Source: Clostridiales bacterium
GTDB lineage: Bacteria; Bacillota; Clostridia; Oscillospirales; CAG-382
Direction of reading: 5' to 3'
Assembly (NCBI GenBank): GCA_016286245.1
Contig: JAEESG010000007.1
Coordinates: forward strand, 1 to 33,586
Length of the DNA stretch: 33,586 nt
Position 1 is the first letter of the stretch. Each line of letters starts with the position of its first letter. The translations under genes were made by a program, and so were the position numbers. The notes under the pieces are model-generated. The model was given only the letters and a program-made list of their open reading frames with translations. It was not told the DNA's origin and ran no database searches. Shown piece by piece: positions 22,069-29,914 of the stretch.

Positions 22069-24304
22069 AAACTCAGAAAACGATAACAGACAGCAGATAA
22101 AGGGAACAATAGAGGAAATAGTGTTCAAAAACGCCGATAACGGTTACGCAATATGCGTTATCGACTGCGAGGGCGAGCTTGTTACGATAACGGGGGTAAT
22201 TCCCGGCATAAACGAGGGCGAAACGATAATCGCGGTCGGAAAATGGGTAAATCATCCGAATTACGGCAAACAGTTTTCCGTCGAGCAGTACAGTAAGGAT
22301 TTTCCGAAGGCGTCGTCGGCGATTCTGGCGTATCTGTCATCTGGCGCGGTAAAGGGAATAGGACCCGTTACCGCAAAGAGAATTGTCGATTTGTACGGCG
22401 AAAATACCATTTCCGTAATAGAGGAGCACCCCGAATGGCTTACCGATATAAAGGGAGTAACGCAGAAAAAAGCACAAGAGATAGCGCAGAGCTTCAAAAA
22501 TCAGTTCGGAATGAGGGAAGTCATGATGTATTTCGAAGGACTTCTTTCCCCGAAGCTCGCACTTAAAGTGTATAAACGCTGGGGAAGCGTCGCAATCGAC
22601 GTGCTTCGGAACGACCCGTACCTTTTGTGCGACGAAATTGACGGAATAAGCTTTGATAAAGCGGATACCATCGCAAAAGGACTCGGATTCGGTAACGAAT
22701 CCGAGGAAAGAATAACCGCGGGTATAAAGTACGTGCTTTATACGGAACTTGTCAGAAGCGGAAACTGCTTTCTTCCGATGGAGGAGCTTGCGTATAAGGC
22801 GTCGGAAATGCTCGGCGTCGAGGAAGAGCAGGTTAAGGAATGCGTGGTGATTCTTTCCCATAGAGCTGAGATAATCGCGGTAAAATACGGGAACCTGACG
22901 GCAGTTTACCTTGAAAACGTTTACAGAGCGGAAAAATACTGCGCAGAGAAGCTGAAACTTCTCTGCGATACAAAGATAGATATTCCGCTTGCCGATGCCG
23001 GAAAAGAAATCGAAAAAGCCGAAAAACAGAGCGGAATAAAAATGCACAGCCTGCAGGCGGAAGCTATAAAATCCTCGATAGAGGAGGGCGTGGTAATCGT
23101 TACGGGATGTCCCGGAACTGGTAAAACCACCGTGATAAAGGCGATAATCGGGATGTTCGAAAGACTCGATATCACGGTTTGCCTTGCTGCGCCTACGGGA
23201 AGAGCGGCAAAGCGCATGACGGAATCGTCCGGCTTTCCCGCAAAGACGATACATAGACTTCTCGAAAGCGAATATACTTCGGATGACAGGATAGAATTCC
23301 AGAGAAACGAGGATAATCCGCTCGATTACGGTGCAGTCATTGTCGACGAGGCGTCGATGATAGATGTATTTTTGTTCAATGCGCTGCTGAAAGCGCTTAA
23401 ACCCGGAACAAGACTCATACTCATAGGCGACGTCGACCAGCTTCCGCCCGTCGGAGCGGGAGACGTGTTCGGCGACCTCATAAAGAGCGGCAGCTTCATT
23501 ACGGTAAGGCTCAGCGAGATATTCCGCCAGAGCAAAGACAGCCTTATCGTACTCAGCGCGCATATGATAAATAACGGGGACATGCCCCCGATCGATAATA
23601 AGGGAAACGACTTCTTCTTTATGCCGCGCAAGACCGGCAAAGAGATAAGCGAGCTGATAAGGGAACTGTGTAAGGAAAGACTTCCGAAAGCGTACGGATA
23701 TGACGCGCTGTCTGATATACAGGTAGTCTGCCCGACAAGAAAGGGAGAAGCGGGGACGACTTCGCTTAATAACATGATGAGAGAAGTTTTTAACCCGAAA
23801 AGCAGTTTGAAAAGTGAATATGCCGCAAACAATACCGTTTTCCGCGAGGGCGATAAGATAATGCAGATACGCAACAATTACGATATCGAGTGGGAGACCG
23901 AAGACGGAAGAAAGGGAAGCGGCGTTTTCAACGGCGATATAGGATTTATCGAAAAGATAGACCTTGACGAACAGACGGTGGAGTATAAATTCGACGACGA
24001 AAGAATTGCCGTCTGTGATATATCCTCACTTGAGGATATAGAGCACGCATACGCCATTACCGTGCATAAAAGCCAGGGAAGCGAATATAAGGCGGTGATA
24101 ATTCCGCTGTTCGACTGCCCGAGAGGCCTTATGACGAGAAATATGATATATACGGCGGTAACGAGGGCGCAGAACCTTGTGGTCGTTGTCGGAAAGCTCG
24201 AAATAATGAAGGAAATGATAAAAAACAACGTGAGAATGAATAAATATACCGGCCTTGCGAATATGCTGAAGCCGGCGTACGTTCATTCCGGGCGCAAAAA
24301 TTAA
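22061..24304 (+). CDS. recD2: ATP-dependent RecD2-type DNA helicase
   Basis: This is a 747-residue SF1B 5'-3' helicase of the RecD2 (RecD/TraA) family, found in bacteria lacking RecBC partners for it and linked to DNA repair and fork maintenance. The N-terminus (KGTIEEIVFKNADNGYAICVI) is the RecD2 OB-type domain. Helix-hairpin-helix-like segments follow (GAVKGIGPVTAKRIVDLYG, LTDIKGVTQKKAQEI). Walker A TGCPGTGKTT lies at about residues 348-357, VDEASMID at about 428-435, and motif VI-region AITVHKSQGSEYKAVI at about 664-679. The ATG has GGAGAG directly upstream and overlaps the preceding gene. No terminator is seen after it; its stop overlaps that of the convergent gene by 3 bases. Confidence 0.95.
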   Translation: MPENSENDNRQQIKGTIEEIVFKNADNGYAICVIDCEGELVTITGVIPGINEGETIIAVGKWVNHPNYGKQFSVEQYSKDFPKASSAILAYLSSGAVKGIGPVTAKRIVDLYGENTISVIEEHPEWLTDIKGVTQKKAQEIAQSFKNQFGMREVMMYFEGLLSPKLALKVYKRWGSVAIDVLRNDPYLLCDEIDGISFDKADTIAKGLGFGNESEERITAGIKYVLYTELVRSGNCFLPMEELAYKASEMLGVEEEQVKECVVILSHRAEIIAVKYGNLTAVYLENVYRAEKYCAEKLKLLCDTKIDIPLADAGKEIEKAEKQSGIKMHSLQAEAIKSSIEEGVVIVTGCPGTGKTTVIKAIIGMFERLDITVCLAAPTGRAAKRMTESSGFPAKTIHRLLESEYTSDDRIEFQRNEDNPLDYGAVIVDEASMIDVFLFNALLKALKPGTRLILIGDVDQLPPVGAGDVFGDLIKSGSFITVRLSEIFRQSKDSLIVLSAHMINNGDMPPIDNKGNDFFFMPRKTGKEISELIRELCKERLPKAYGYDALSDIQVVCPTRKGEAGTTSLNNMMREVFNPKSSLKSEYAANNTVFREGDKIMQIRNNYDIEWETEDGRKGSGVFNGDIGFIEKIDLDEQTVEYKFDDERIAVCDISSLEDIEHAYAITVHKSQGSEYKAVIIPLFDCPRGLMTRNMIYTAVTRAQNLVVVVGKLEIMKEMIKNNVRMNKYTGLANMLKPAYVHSGRKN

Positions 24305-24609
24305 AATAAAATACCCGAATAGTATATAAAAAACGAAATAAGCGCGCAAAAACAGAATCCTGAAAGGAATATGAAAAAATCGCGGATTTTTGAAGTTTTT
24401 TTGATAAAAGAGCCTTTTTTTGAAAATTTTTCGGAAAAAGAACAGCCGTCCTGTGAAAAACCCGTTTTCATTAAGTTTTTCGCCTCGCCGAGATACTCCG
24501 ATTCACTTTTTTGAGTTTCTCTCGGGCGGACGATGAAAAACGCCTCCTCAAAGAAACTGCTGTCCACGTCTCTGACCACGACGACCCTTTTCGTACAGCC
24601 TTTTATCAT
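24301..24609 (-). CDS. Small conserved Clostridia protein with C-terminal membrane helix
   Basis: The protein is 102 residues. It starts MIKGCTKRVVVVRDVDSSFFEEAFFIVRP, a pattern I associate with a conserved family of small Clostridia proteins sometimes labelled translation initiation factor 2, a label not supported by anything visible here. The middle is charged and Ser-rich, and the C-terminus is a transmembrane helix (FFIFLSGFCFCALISFFIYY). The ORF track begins at a GTG at 24693. ATG 24609, preceded by GGAGGG, fits the conserved N-terminus much better. It ends tail to tail with recD2, the stop codons overlapping. No promoter was confidently seen. Confidence 0.78.
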   Translation of the reverse strand: MIKGCTKRVVVVRDVDSSFFEEAFFIVRPRETQKSESEYLGEAKNLMKTGFSQDGCSFSEKFSKKGSFIKKTSKIRDFFIFLSGFCFCALISFFIYYSGILF

Positions 24610-24686
24610 AAAAATCCCTCCACTTCTTTTTCTTTGCTTATTTTCGTCATAAAAAGGGGAAAATATTCCGTTGCATGAAAAAAATG

Positions 24687-24715
24687 TTGACACCTTTTTC
24701 GTTTTAGTGTAAAAT
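24687..24715 (+). promoter_or_regulatory. Sigma-A promoter of galE
   Basis: TTGACA (24687-24692) and TAAAAT (24710-24715) are 17 bases apart. The start point would be near 24722, about 32 bases before the galE ATG at 24754. Confidence 0.87.
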
Positions 24716-24753
24716 TACTTATCAATATAAAGATTTTTTTGGAGGAAAAACGT

Positions 24754-25770
24754 ATGAAAGTTTTACTTACCGGAGGAGCCGGATATATAGGAAGCCATAC
24801 CGCGGTTGAACTCATAAAAAAAGGATATGAAACGGTAATCGCCGATAATTTTTCCAACTCAAAGCCGGTGGTAATTGACAGAATAGAGGAAATAACGGGT
24901 AAAAGACCCGCTTTTTATAAAATCGACGTTGCCGATAAAAATGCGCTCGAGGAATTGTTCTCAAAGGAAAAAATTGACAGCGTGATACATTTCGCGGGCT
25001 ACAAAGCGGTAGGCGAATCGGTCGAAAAACCGCTCGAATATTATAGAAATAATCTCGATTCCACACTTACGCTCGTCGAAACCATGAAAAAGTTCGGAGT
25101 AAAGAAGCTCGTTTTCAGCTCGTCAGCAACCGTTTACGGCGTGCCTGAAAAGGTGCCGTTAAACGAAGATATGCCCACAAAGGGATGCACGAATCCGTAC
25201 GGCTGGACGAAATATATGATAGAGCAGATATTGAAGGACGTCGCAAACGCCGATAAGAAAATGTCGGTCGTGCTTCTGAGATATTTCAACCCCGTCGGCG
25301 CGCATGAGTCGGGCAGAATAGGGGAGGACCCGAAGGGAATTCCGAATAACCTCATGCCGTATATTTCGCAGGTGGCAATCGGAAAACTGCAAAAGCTTTC
25401 GGTTTTCGGAGACGACTACGATACGCACGACGGCACGGGAGTAAGAGACTATATTCACGTCGTTGACCTCGCAAAAGGACACGTCTGCGCGATAGATTAC
25501 GCAAAGAATAACGTCGGCGCGCAGATAATAAATCTCGGCACGGGAACGGGCTATAGCGTGCTCGATATGGTAAAGGCGTTTGAAAAGGCAACGGGAAAAA
25601 GCGTGCCGTACGTAATCGCCCCGAGACGCGCGGGCGACGTCGCAAAATGCTATGCGGATCCCGCAAAGGCAAAAGAACTGCTGGGCTGGAAAGCCGAACT
25701 CAACCTCGAAGATATGTGCAGAGACTCGTGGAGATGGCAGTCAAATAACCCGAACGGCTACGACGAATAA
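24754..25770 (+). CDS. galE: UDP-glucose 4-epimerase
   Basis: GalE interconverts UDP-glucose and UDP-galactose with tightly bound NAD. In this 338-residue extended SDR protein the NAD motif is G7-x-x-G10-x-x-G13 in [11 protein letters not shown]. The catalytic residues S124 (FSSSATVYG), Y149 and K153 (NPYGWTKYM) fall at the same numbers as in E. coli Gal[19 protein letters not shown] and [17 protein letters not shown] are further signatures. The ORF track starts 5 codons earlier. ATG 24754 follows GGAGG by 8 bases and is right for the family. A secreted LRR protein gene starts 15 bases downstream, hinting at a cell-surface carbohydrate role. Confidence 0.97.
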   Translation: MKVLLTGGAGYIGSHTAVELIKKGYETVIADNFSNSKPVVIDRIEEITGKRPAFYKIDVADKNALEELFSKEKIDSVIHFAGYKAVGESVEKPLEYYRNNLDSTLTLVETMKKFGVKKLVFSSSATVYGVPEKVPLNEDMPTKGCTNPYGWTKYMIEQILKDVANADKKMSVVLLRYFNPVGAHESGRIGEDPKGIPNNLMPYISQVAIGKLQKLSVFGDDYDTHDGTGVRDYIHVVDLAKGHVCAIDYAKNNVGAQIINLGTGTGYSVLDMVKAFEKATGKSVPYVIAPRRAGDVAKCYADPAKAKELLGWKAELNLEDMCRDSWRWQSNNPNGYDE

Positions 25771-25785
25771 AACCGGAGAAAAAAC

Positions 25786-27201
25786 ATGAGAAAACTTTCA
25801 AAAATCCTTGTTTTGGCGGTTCTTACCGCAATTTTAAATACAATATGCGTTTTTGCGGATACCGAAGACGGCTACGTCTATACGGTTTACGACGCGGAAG
25901 CGGTGATAACCGATTATACCGGCACGGAAAAGTATCTCATAATTCCCGGAAACCTCGGCGGATATCCCGTTACGGCAATAGGCCGCGAGGCGTTCAAAAA
26001 CAAAAACCTTGAGCATGTCGGCATGCCGGACAGCGTAACTTTAATCGGAGAAGGCGCATTTGCGGATAACCCCGATTTGATGGCTTTATTTCTTTCATGT
26101 AATCTTAAGGATATTCCCGCCCGCATGTGTGAAAACGACGCTTCGCTTTATGATTTCATTGTTTACGGAAACGTAAAGAGCATCGGCGACGAGGCGTTCA
26201 AAAACTGCGTATCGCTTTCGGAAATTAATTTTGCGAACACAGAGGAAAAGTGGAATTCAATTTACTTCGGAGCGGACTGGGACAAAAACATGCCGGACGG
26301 ATATACCGTTAGCACGGGGGAAGTACTTGATTTTGGATACGGCACCGAAAGTGTGAAGGTTTCGGAATATCAACACCCTGAACTGTGCGGTTACGACGTC
26401 GTTATTCCGTCGCAGGTTGACGGAGTTCCTGTTACGCAAATCTTGTCCGGAGTATTCAGAAATAAAGATATTACGTCGGTTGTTATTCCTGACTCCGTAA
26501 CAAGCATATACTCTTATGCGTTTGCGGAGAATCCCGACCTTATAAGCGTCGAGCTTCCGGCAAATCTTGAAATAATTTCAAATTATCTGTTCTCAGACGA
26601 TACGGGACTTGAAGAAGTGTTTATCCCCGCGTCGGTTACGCAGATAAACGCAGGGGCGTTTGCAAACTGTTCGTCTCTTGAGGACATATATTTCGGAGGT
26701 ACGCAGGAGGCGTGGAACGGCATAAATAAGAAAACGACGTGGAACGACGGAGTGCCGGATACCTGTACCGTACATTTTGAAAGCGCGCATTTGCCGCGGA
26801 ATACCGTAAGCGAACCTGCGTCGAATCAGGCTGAATCAGCGAATTTAAGAAAGCATGCGGCGCTGAGGTTTACGGCGGATTCCGATGACTATAACTCGTT
26901 TGATAAATTAGGTTTTCTCGTTTCGAGAAAAGACACCATGCAGCGCTACGGATTCAATCTGCTCACACACGATACGGCTGTTTACGGTACGCCGCTTTAT
27001 AAAGAGGCGCTGTGCGTTGACGAAACGCATAACCGCATATATGACGAGGACGATTCGGGAAAACGAACCTACTCGGTAATCATCTCGATTCCGGATGATA
27101 AGACGGATACGGTGTTTGTGGCACGCCCCTTCCTTGAAATAGGCGCCTCCACCCTTTACGGAACGCAGATGGAAGGGTCGTACGACGATTTGAGCATATA
27201 A
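25786..27201 (+). CDS. Secreted BspA-type leucine-rich repeat protein
   Basis: The 471-residue protein begins with a signal peptide (MRKLSKILVLAVLTAILNTICVFA, cleavage near residue 24). Two similar LRR_5 (BspA-like) modules follow. Each contains repeats of the type IGREAFKNKNLEHVGMPDSV or IYSYAFAENPDLISVELP, and each ends with an aromatic block: EEKWNSIYFGADWDKNMPDG in the first and QEAWNGINKKTTWNDGVPDT in the second. The last ~120 residues form a different beta-rich domain (KHAALRFTADSDDYNSFDKL) seen by me as unclassified. There is no LPXTG or C-terminal helix, so how it stays on the surface is unclear. Related proteins mediate adhesion, but no function can be assigned. A GGAG site precedes the ATG; a terminator follows. 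Confidence 0.88.
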   Translation: MRKLSKILVLAVLTAILNTICVFADTEDGYVYTVYDAEAVITDYTGTEKYLIIPGNLGGYPVTAIGREAFKNKNLEHVGMPDSVTLIGEGAFADNPDLMALFLSCNLKDIPARMCENDASLYDFIVYGNVKSIGDEAFKNCVSLSEINFANTEEKWNSIYFGADWDKNMPDGYTVSTGEVLDFGYGTESVKVSEYQHPELCGYDVVIPSQVDGVPVTQILSGVFRNKDITSVVIPDSVTSIYSYAFAENPDLISVELPANLEIISNYLFSDDTGLEEVFIPASVTQINAGAFANCSSLEDIYFGGTQEAWNGINKKTTWNDGVPDTCTVHFESAHLPRNTVSEPASNQAESANLRKHAALRFTADSDDYNSFDKLGFLVSRKDTMQRYGFNLLTHDTAVYGTPLYKEALCVDETHNRIYDEDDSGKRTYSVIISIPDDKTDTVFVARPFLEIGASTLYGTQMEGSYDDLSI

Positions 27202-27213
27202 ATTTCAAATAAA

Positions 27214-27240
27214 AAAAGCAGAAGCAAAGCTTCTGCTTTT
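27214..27240. terminator. Bidirectional terminator between the LRR gene and the DUF4037 gene
   Basis: AAAAGCAGAAGC, an AAA loop and GCTTCTGCTTTT, with A-run and T-run on either side, lie 13 bases after the LRR stop and 13 bases beyond the convergent stop at 27253. Confidence 0.9.
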
Positions 27241-27252
27241 TCTTTATCTTTT

Positions 27253-28197
27253 TTATTCCGAAGCGCCCGTCATAAGATGAAGATTTCGGATGTTTGCGTC
27301 CTTTATGCGCCTTGTTACCGAAAGCGCGTGGTCCTCGAGATAGTCGCTGTCTGAATCCGAAAGATTTTCGCCTTTGAGATATTTCGCAACCGAAAGACAG
27401 ACGTCCTCTATAATGTCCGATTTGATAGAATAAGAACTCTCGCTGTTCTCAAACGTGAGGAGAAATTCAAGACTCGACGATAGATTTCCGAGAATTTCGA
27501 GTTTCGACATGCCGTACAGCAGCCATTTGTAGAAAGGCGCATGCTTTTTGTTCAGAAGAAATACGGTGTGCGCCGCATATTTTACAAATTCCGTAAGAGA
27601 AAGCACCGCGGCGCCGAACTGAGCGTGATTTATGCATCTTTTGTAGTTGTACTGCCCCGACTGCGCCATTCCTGCAAGATTTGCCGCGATTTTTTTGAGC
27701 CGCACGTCCTCCGGCATGCCGTATTTGATTTTTTCGTAAATTTCGGTAAATTTTCCGCTCCTGTCATAGAAAATTTCACCATTCGTCGCGTCCGCAAGAT
27801 AGCTTGACGGCATGTAAAGATAGTCCTCGGCAGAAAGATTTGCATAGTTTTCGCCCACAAGCGGGGAAAAGAAGCCGCTTACCGTCATAACTCCGTATCT
27901 CGAGCCCGCGCTCGTTGCTTTTTCCCTCGTCGGAAAACCCATAAACTCGTCCGCAAGCTTCCTGTATTCACGGGAAAGCTCAAAACCGATTTTTTCGTAA
28001 TCATCATCGTTCAGCCAAAGGCAAAAACCCGCGCAAAAGTCGTGGTCGCGCGATATTTCATCGTCAAAGCCGTATTTTTCCGAGCCCTGACCGACAAGCC
28101 CCGCGGCAATGCGGTCCTTGTATTCGGGAAACTTGCTTTCGAGCATGCCGCGCCCGTATTCTTCAAAATATTTTCTTGAAAGCTCAAGACCTTTCAT
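27253..28197 (-). CDS. DUF4037 domain protein (nucleotidyltransferase-like)
   Basis: The 314-residue protein carries near its N-terminus GLVGQGSEKYGFDDEISRDHD, the G-S-x(n)-D-D-E-x-S-R-D-H-D pattern of DUF4037. These proteins have a nucleotidyltransferase-like N-terminal domain and a helical C-terminal part (here GQYNYKRCINHAQFGAAVLSL and onward). Their substrate is unknown. The ORF track opens 32 codons early at 28293. ATG 28197 (MKGLELSRKYFEEYG) gives the expected N-terminus, although the ribosome binding site (GGGCGG) is weak. The start lies inside the last 14 bases of the TPR gene, so translation is probably coupled to it. Confidence 0.88.
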   Translation of the reverse strand: MKGLELSRKYFEEYGRGMLESKFPEYKDRIAAGLVGQGSEKYGFDDEISRDHDFCAGFCLWLNDDDYEKIGFELSREYRKLADEFMGFPTREKATSAGSRYGVMTVSGFFSPLVGENYANLSAEDYLYMPSSYLADATNGEIFYDRSGKFTEIYEKIKYGMPEDVRLKKIAANLAGMAQSGQYNYKRCINHAQFGAAVLSLTEFVKYAAHTVFLLNKKHAPFYKWLLYGMSKLEILGNLSSSLEFLLTFENSESSYSIKSDIIEDVCLSVAKYLKGENLSDSDSDYLEDHALSVTRRIKDANIRNLHLMTGASE

Positions 28198-29020
28198 TAT
28201 AATATTTATCCGCCCTTTCGTTAAGCTCCGACGCAAAGAGAAAGTATCCGAGATACGAAAATCCGCCCGCGCATTTGCGCGCCGTGTGCGCATAGTAAAA
28301 ATCGCGCTCGATATCTTCGCTGTCCAGAATCTTCATCGCCTCGTCCGCACACTCTTTTGTTCTCTTGTCCTCAGCGTCTTGTGCGTTGTAAAGCTGTGCA
28401 AGGTTAAGATACGACACCGCCTTGTCAAGCACGCAGTTTTGCGATTTGTGTTTGTCGAGAACACTTATCGCGGCTTTGTAGTATTTTTCCGCGTCTTCAA
28501 AGTCGGACGTCCTGTCGTAAGCCGACGCCATGTTGTTGTAAAGGCTTGCAAAATGCTCGTCGTATGCGGGAATGCGCCGTGAATATATCCTGCACGCCTC
28601 CTTGTAGACTTCAAGCGCCTCACGGGGTTTGCCGAACTCGCAAAGCGCGGTCGCGGCGTTGATTAAGATCGTGCCGGTACTCACACTGTCGCCCGGCGCC
28701 GTTATTTTCAGCAGTTCAAAGCACCTGTCGACCGCCTTTATTCCGTTCTGCGCGTCGCCGGACATACGAAAGCAGCCGATAATCTCGTTTACGGCGGAAA
28801 GCTCGCCTTCGTAATCGCAGAGCGATTCCGCTTCGTTTATGTATTCCTCGAGCACCTTTTTTACCTGCGCAAAATTTTCCCTCGAATAAAGCCTGTCGAT
28901 TTGAGAAAGCATTTCGTTAATTTTTATGCGCCCCTTGACCTCGGGACGATCGGGCTTTTGCTTGTAAAAATCAAAATCGAAAGCGCAGCACAGCTCTTTG
29001 TAATCTTCGTCTTTAAGCAT
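28184..29020 (-). CDS. Tetratricopeptide-repeat protein
   Basis: The protein is about 278 residues of tandem helical hairpins. TPR-type units are visible, for example DSVSTGTILINAATALCEFGKPREALEVYKEACRIY, SLYNNMASAYDRTSDFEDAEKYYKAAISVL and AVSYLNLAQLYNAQDAEDKRTKECADEAMKIL. There is no enzymatic domain and no signal peptide, so it is a cytoplasmic scaffold or partner-binding protein. I prefer ATG 29020 (MLKDEDYKELC), which has TGGAG 7 bases upstream, over ATG 29032 on the ORF track, which has none. It is the first gene of a two-gene operon with the DUF4037 protein, which suggests a functional partnership. Confidence 0.85.
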   Translation of the reverse strand: MLKDEDYKELCCAFDFDFYKQKPDRPEVKGRIKINEMLSQIDRLYSRENFAQVKKVLEEYINEAESLCDYEGELSAVNEIIGCFRMSGDAQNGIKAVDRCFELLKITAPGDSVSTGTILINAATALCEFGKPREALEVYKEACRIYSRRIPAYDEHFASLYNNMASAYDRTSDFEDAEKYYKAAISVLDKHKSQNCVLDKAVSYLNLAQLYNAQDAEDKRTKECADEAMKILDSEDIERDFYYAHTARKCAGGFSYLGYFLFASELNERADKYYNERS

Positions 29021-29058
29021 ATTTTTCTCCATCTTTTGACACGTATTTTTACACTTAA

Positions 29059-29087
29059 ATTATATACTTTCGGGCACATTTTGTCAA
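29059..29087 (-). promoter_or_regulatory. Consensus promoter of the TPR-DUF4037 operon
   Basis: On the minus strand TTGACA (29087-29082) and TATAAT (29064-29059) are exactly 17 bases apart. Transcription is predicted near 29052, about 30 bases before the preferred ATG. Confidence 0.92.
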
Positions 29088-29146
29088 CGACGCGAAAGAC
29101 GTTTATGTGCAAATTTGACAAAAAAACATTTTTTTCTGTTTAGTAC

Positions 29147-29175
29147 TTTACAAATTATAAATACGGTGATATAAT
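29147..29175 (+). promoter_or_regulatory. Sigma-A promoter of pyrR-uraA
   Basis: TTTACA (29147-29152) and TATAAT (29170-29175) are 17 bases apart, with start near 29182, just upstream of the PyrR-binding hairpin. A second TTGACA at 29115-29120 lacks a matching -10. Confidence 0.85.
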
Positions 29176-29192
29176 ATTTTCAGAGTAAAAAA

Positions 29193-29277
29193 TCCTTTAA
29201 TTCGGTACGAGATGCCGGCAAGGTAAAATAAACTTTTGGAAAAGGTTATGCCCTGTCGGTAGACGGGGCATTTTTTT
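29193..29277 (+). promoter_or_regulatory. PyrR-binding leader with intrinsic terminator (pyr attenuator)
   Basis: CCTTTAATTCGGTACGAGAT begins a hairpin that closes with ATGCCGGCAAGG. The lower stem CCTT/AAGG, the TAA bulge and the CGAGA loop match the PyrR-binding anti-antiterminator of Bacillota pyr operons. Downstream is a strong terminator: 10-bp stem ATGCCCTGTC/GACGGGGCAT (29248-29271) with loop GGTA, then seven T. A competing structure can form from GGCA (29217-29220) with TGCC plus the AACTTTT/AAAGGTT hairpin. When UMP is high, PyrR binding would favour termination and lower pyrR-uraA expression. Confidence 0.88.
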
Positions 29278-29310
29278 GCGGAAAAACCCGGAAGCGAGGG
29301 GGTAATTTAT

Positions 29311-29859
29311 ATGGCTGACGTAAACGAAAAGCTGATTATGGACGAAAACAGCGTAAACAGAACGCTCTTGCGACTCGCCCACGAAATAATAGAAAACAAC
29401 CCCGACGAAAAGACGCTGTATCTCGTTGGTATACGTACAAGAGGCATGCCGATTGCAGAAATTTTAGCGAAGAATATCGAAAAATTCTCCGACGTAAGAG
29501 TAGAACTCGGTGAACTCGACATAACGCTGTATCGCGACGACCTCGTGCAGAAAAGCGAACAGCCGACCGTAGTGCCGCCGGAGTTTTCGTTTGACGTTAC
29601 GGGAAAGACGATAGTCCTTGTGGACGACGTAATTTATACGGGACGCACGGCGCGCGCCGCGATAGACGCGGTTATATCCGCCGGAAGACCGGCAAGAATA
29701 AAGCTGTGCGTGCTTGTCGACCGCGGACACAGAGAAATTCCCATACGCGGAGACTATATAGGAAAGAACATGCCGACGTCGCATAAGGAAATAGTAAGCG
29801 TAAGAATGCCGAGCGTCGACGGATGTATGGAAGTAGTTATCCTGCACCCGCATGAATGA
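29311..29859 (+). CDS. pyrR: Bifunctional pyr operon attenuator / uracil phosphoribosyltransferase
   Basis: PyrR binds its own leader RNA when UMP is abundant and also has uracil phosphoribosyltransferase activity. The 182-residue length is typical. LYLVGIRTRGMPIAEILA and the PRPP-binding loop IVLVDDVIYTGRTARAAID (residues ~101-119) are the type I PRTase signatures. LVDRGHREIPIRGDYIGKNMPTS is the characteristic C-terminal block. GAGGGGG lies about 9 bases before the ATG. It is directly downstream of a recognisable PyrR-binding attenuator and 55 bases upstream of the uracil permease gene, forming a uracil-salvage operon. Confidence 0.97.
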   Translation: MADVNEKLIMDENSVNRTLLRLAHEIIENNPDEKTLYLVGIRTRGMPIAEILAKNIEKFSDVRVELGELDITLYRDDLVQKSEQPTVVPPEFSFDVTGKTIVLVDDVIYTGRTARAAIDAVISAGRPARIKLCVLVDRGHREIPIRGDYIGKNMPTSHKEIVSVRMPSVDGCMEVVILHPHE

Positions 29860-29914
29860 AAAAGTATTTTACGGCGGGAAAGCCGTTAAATAAAAAATAG
29901 GAGGATAAAAAATC

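Noticed and set aside
22337-23563. 408-residue antisense ORF within recD2 (and similar long antisense ORFs at 521-1429, 2866-3885 and 17182-18327)
   Set aside because: They lie opposite well-identified genes, have Arg/Tyr/Cys-rich compositions typical of antisense frames, and show no motifs.
29115-29120. Second TTGACA upstream of pyrR
   Set aside because: No -10 hexamer lies 16-18 bases downstream; the TTTACA-17-TATAAT pair at 29147-29175 is better.
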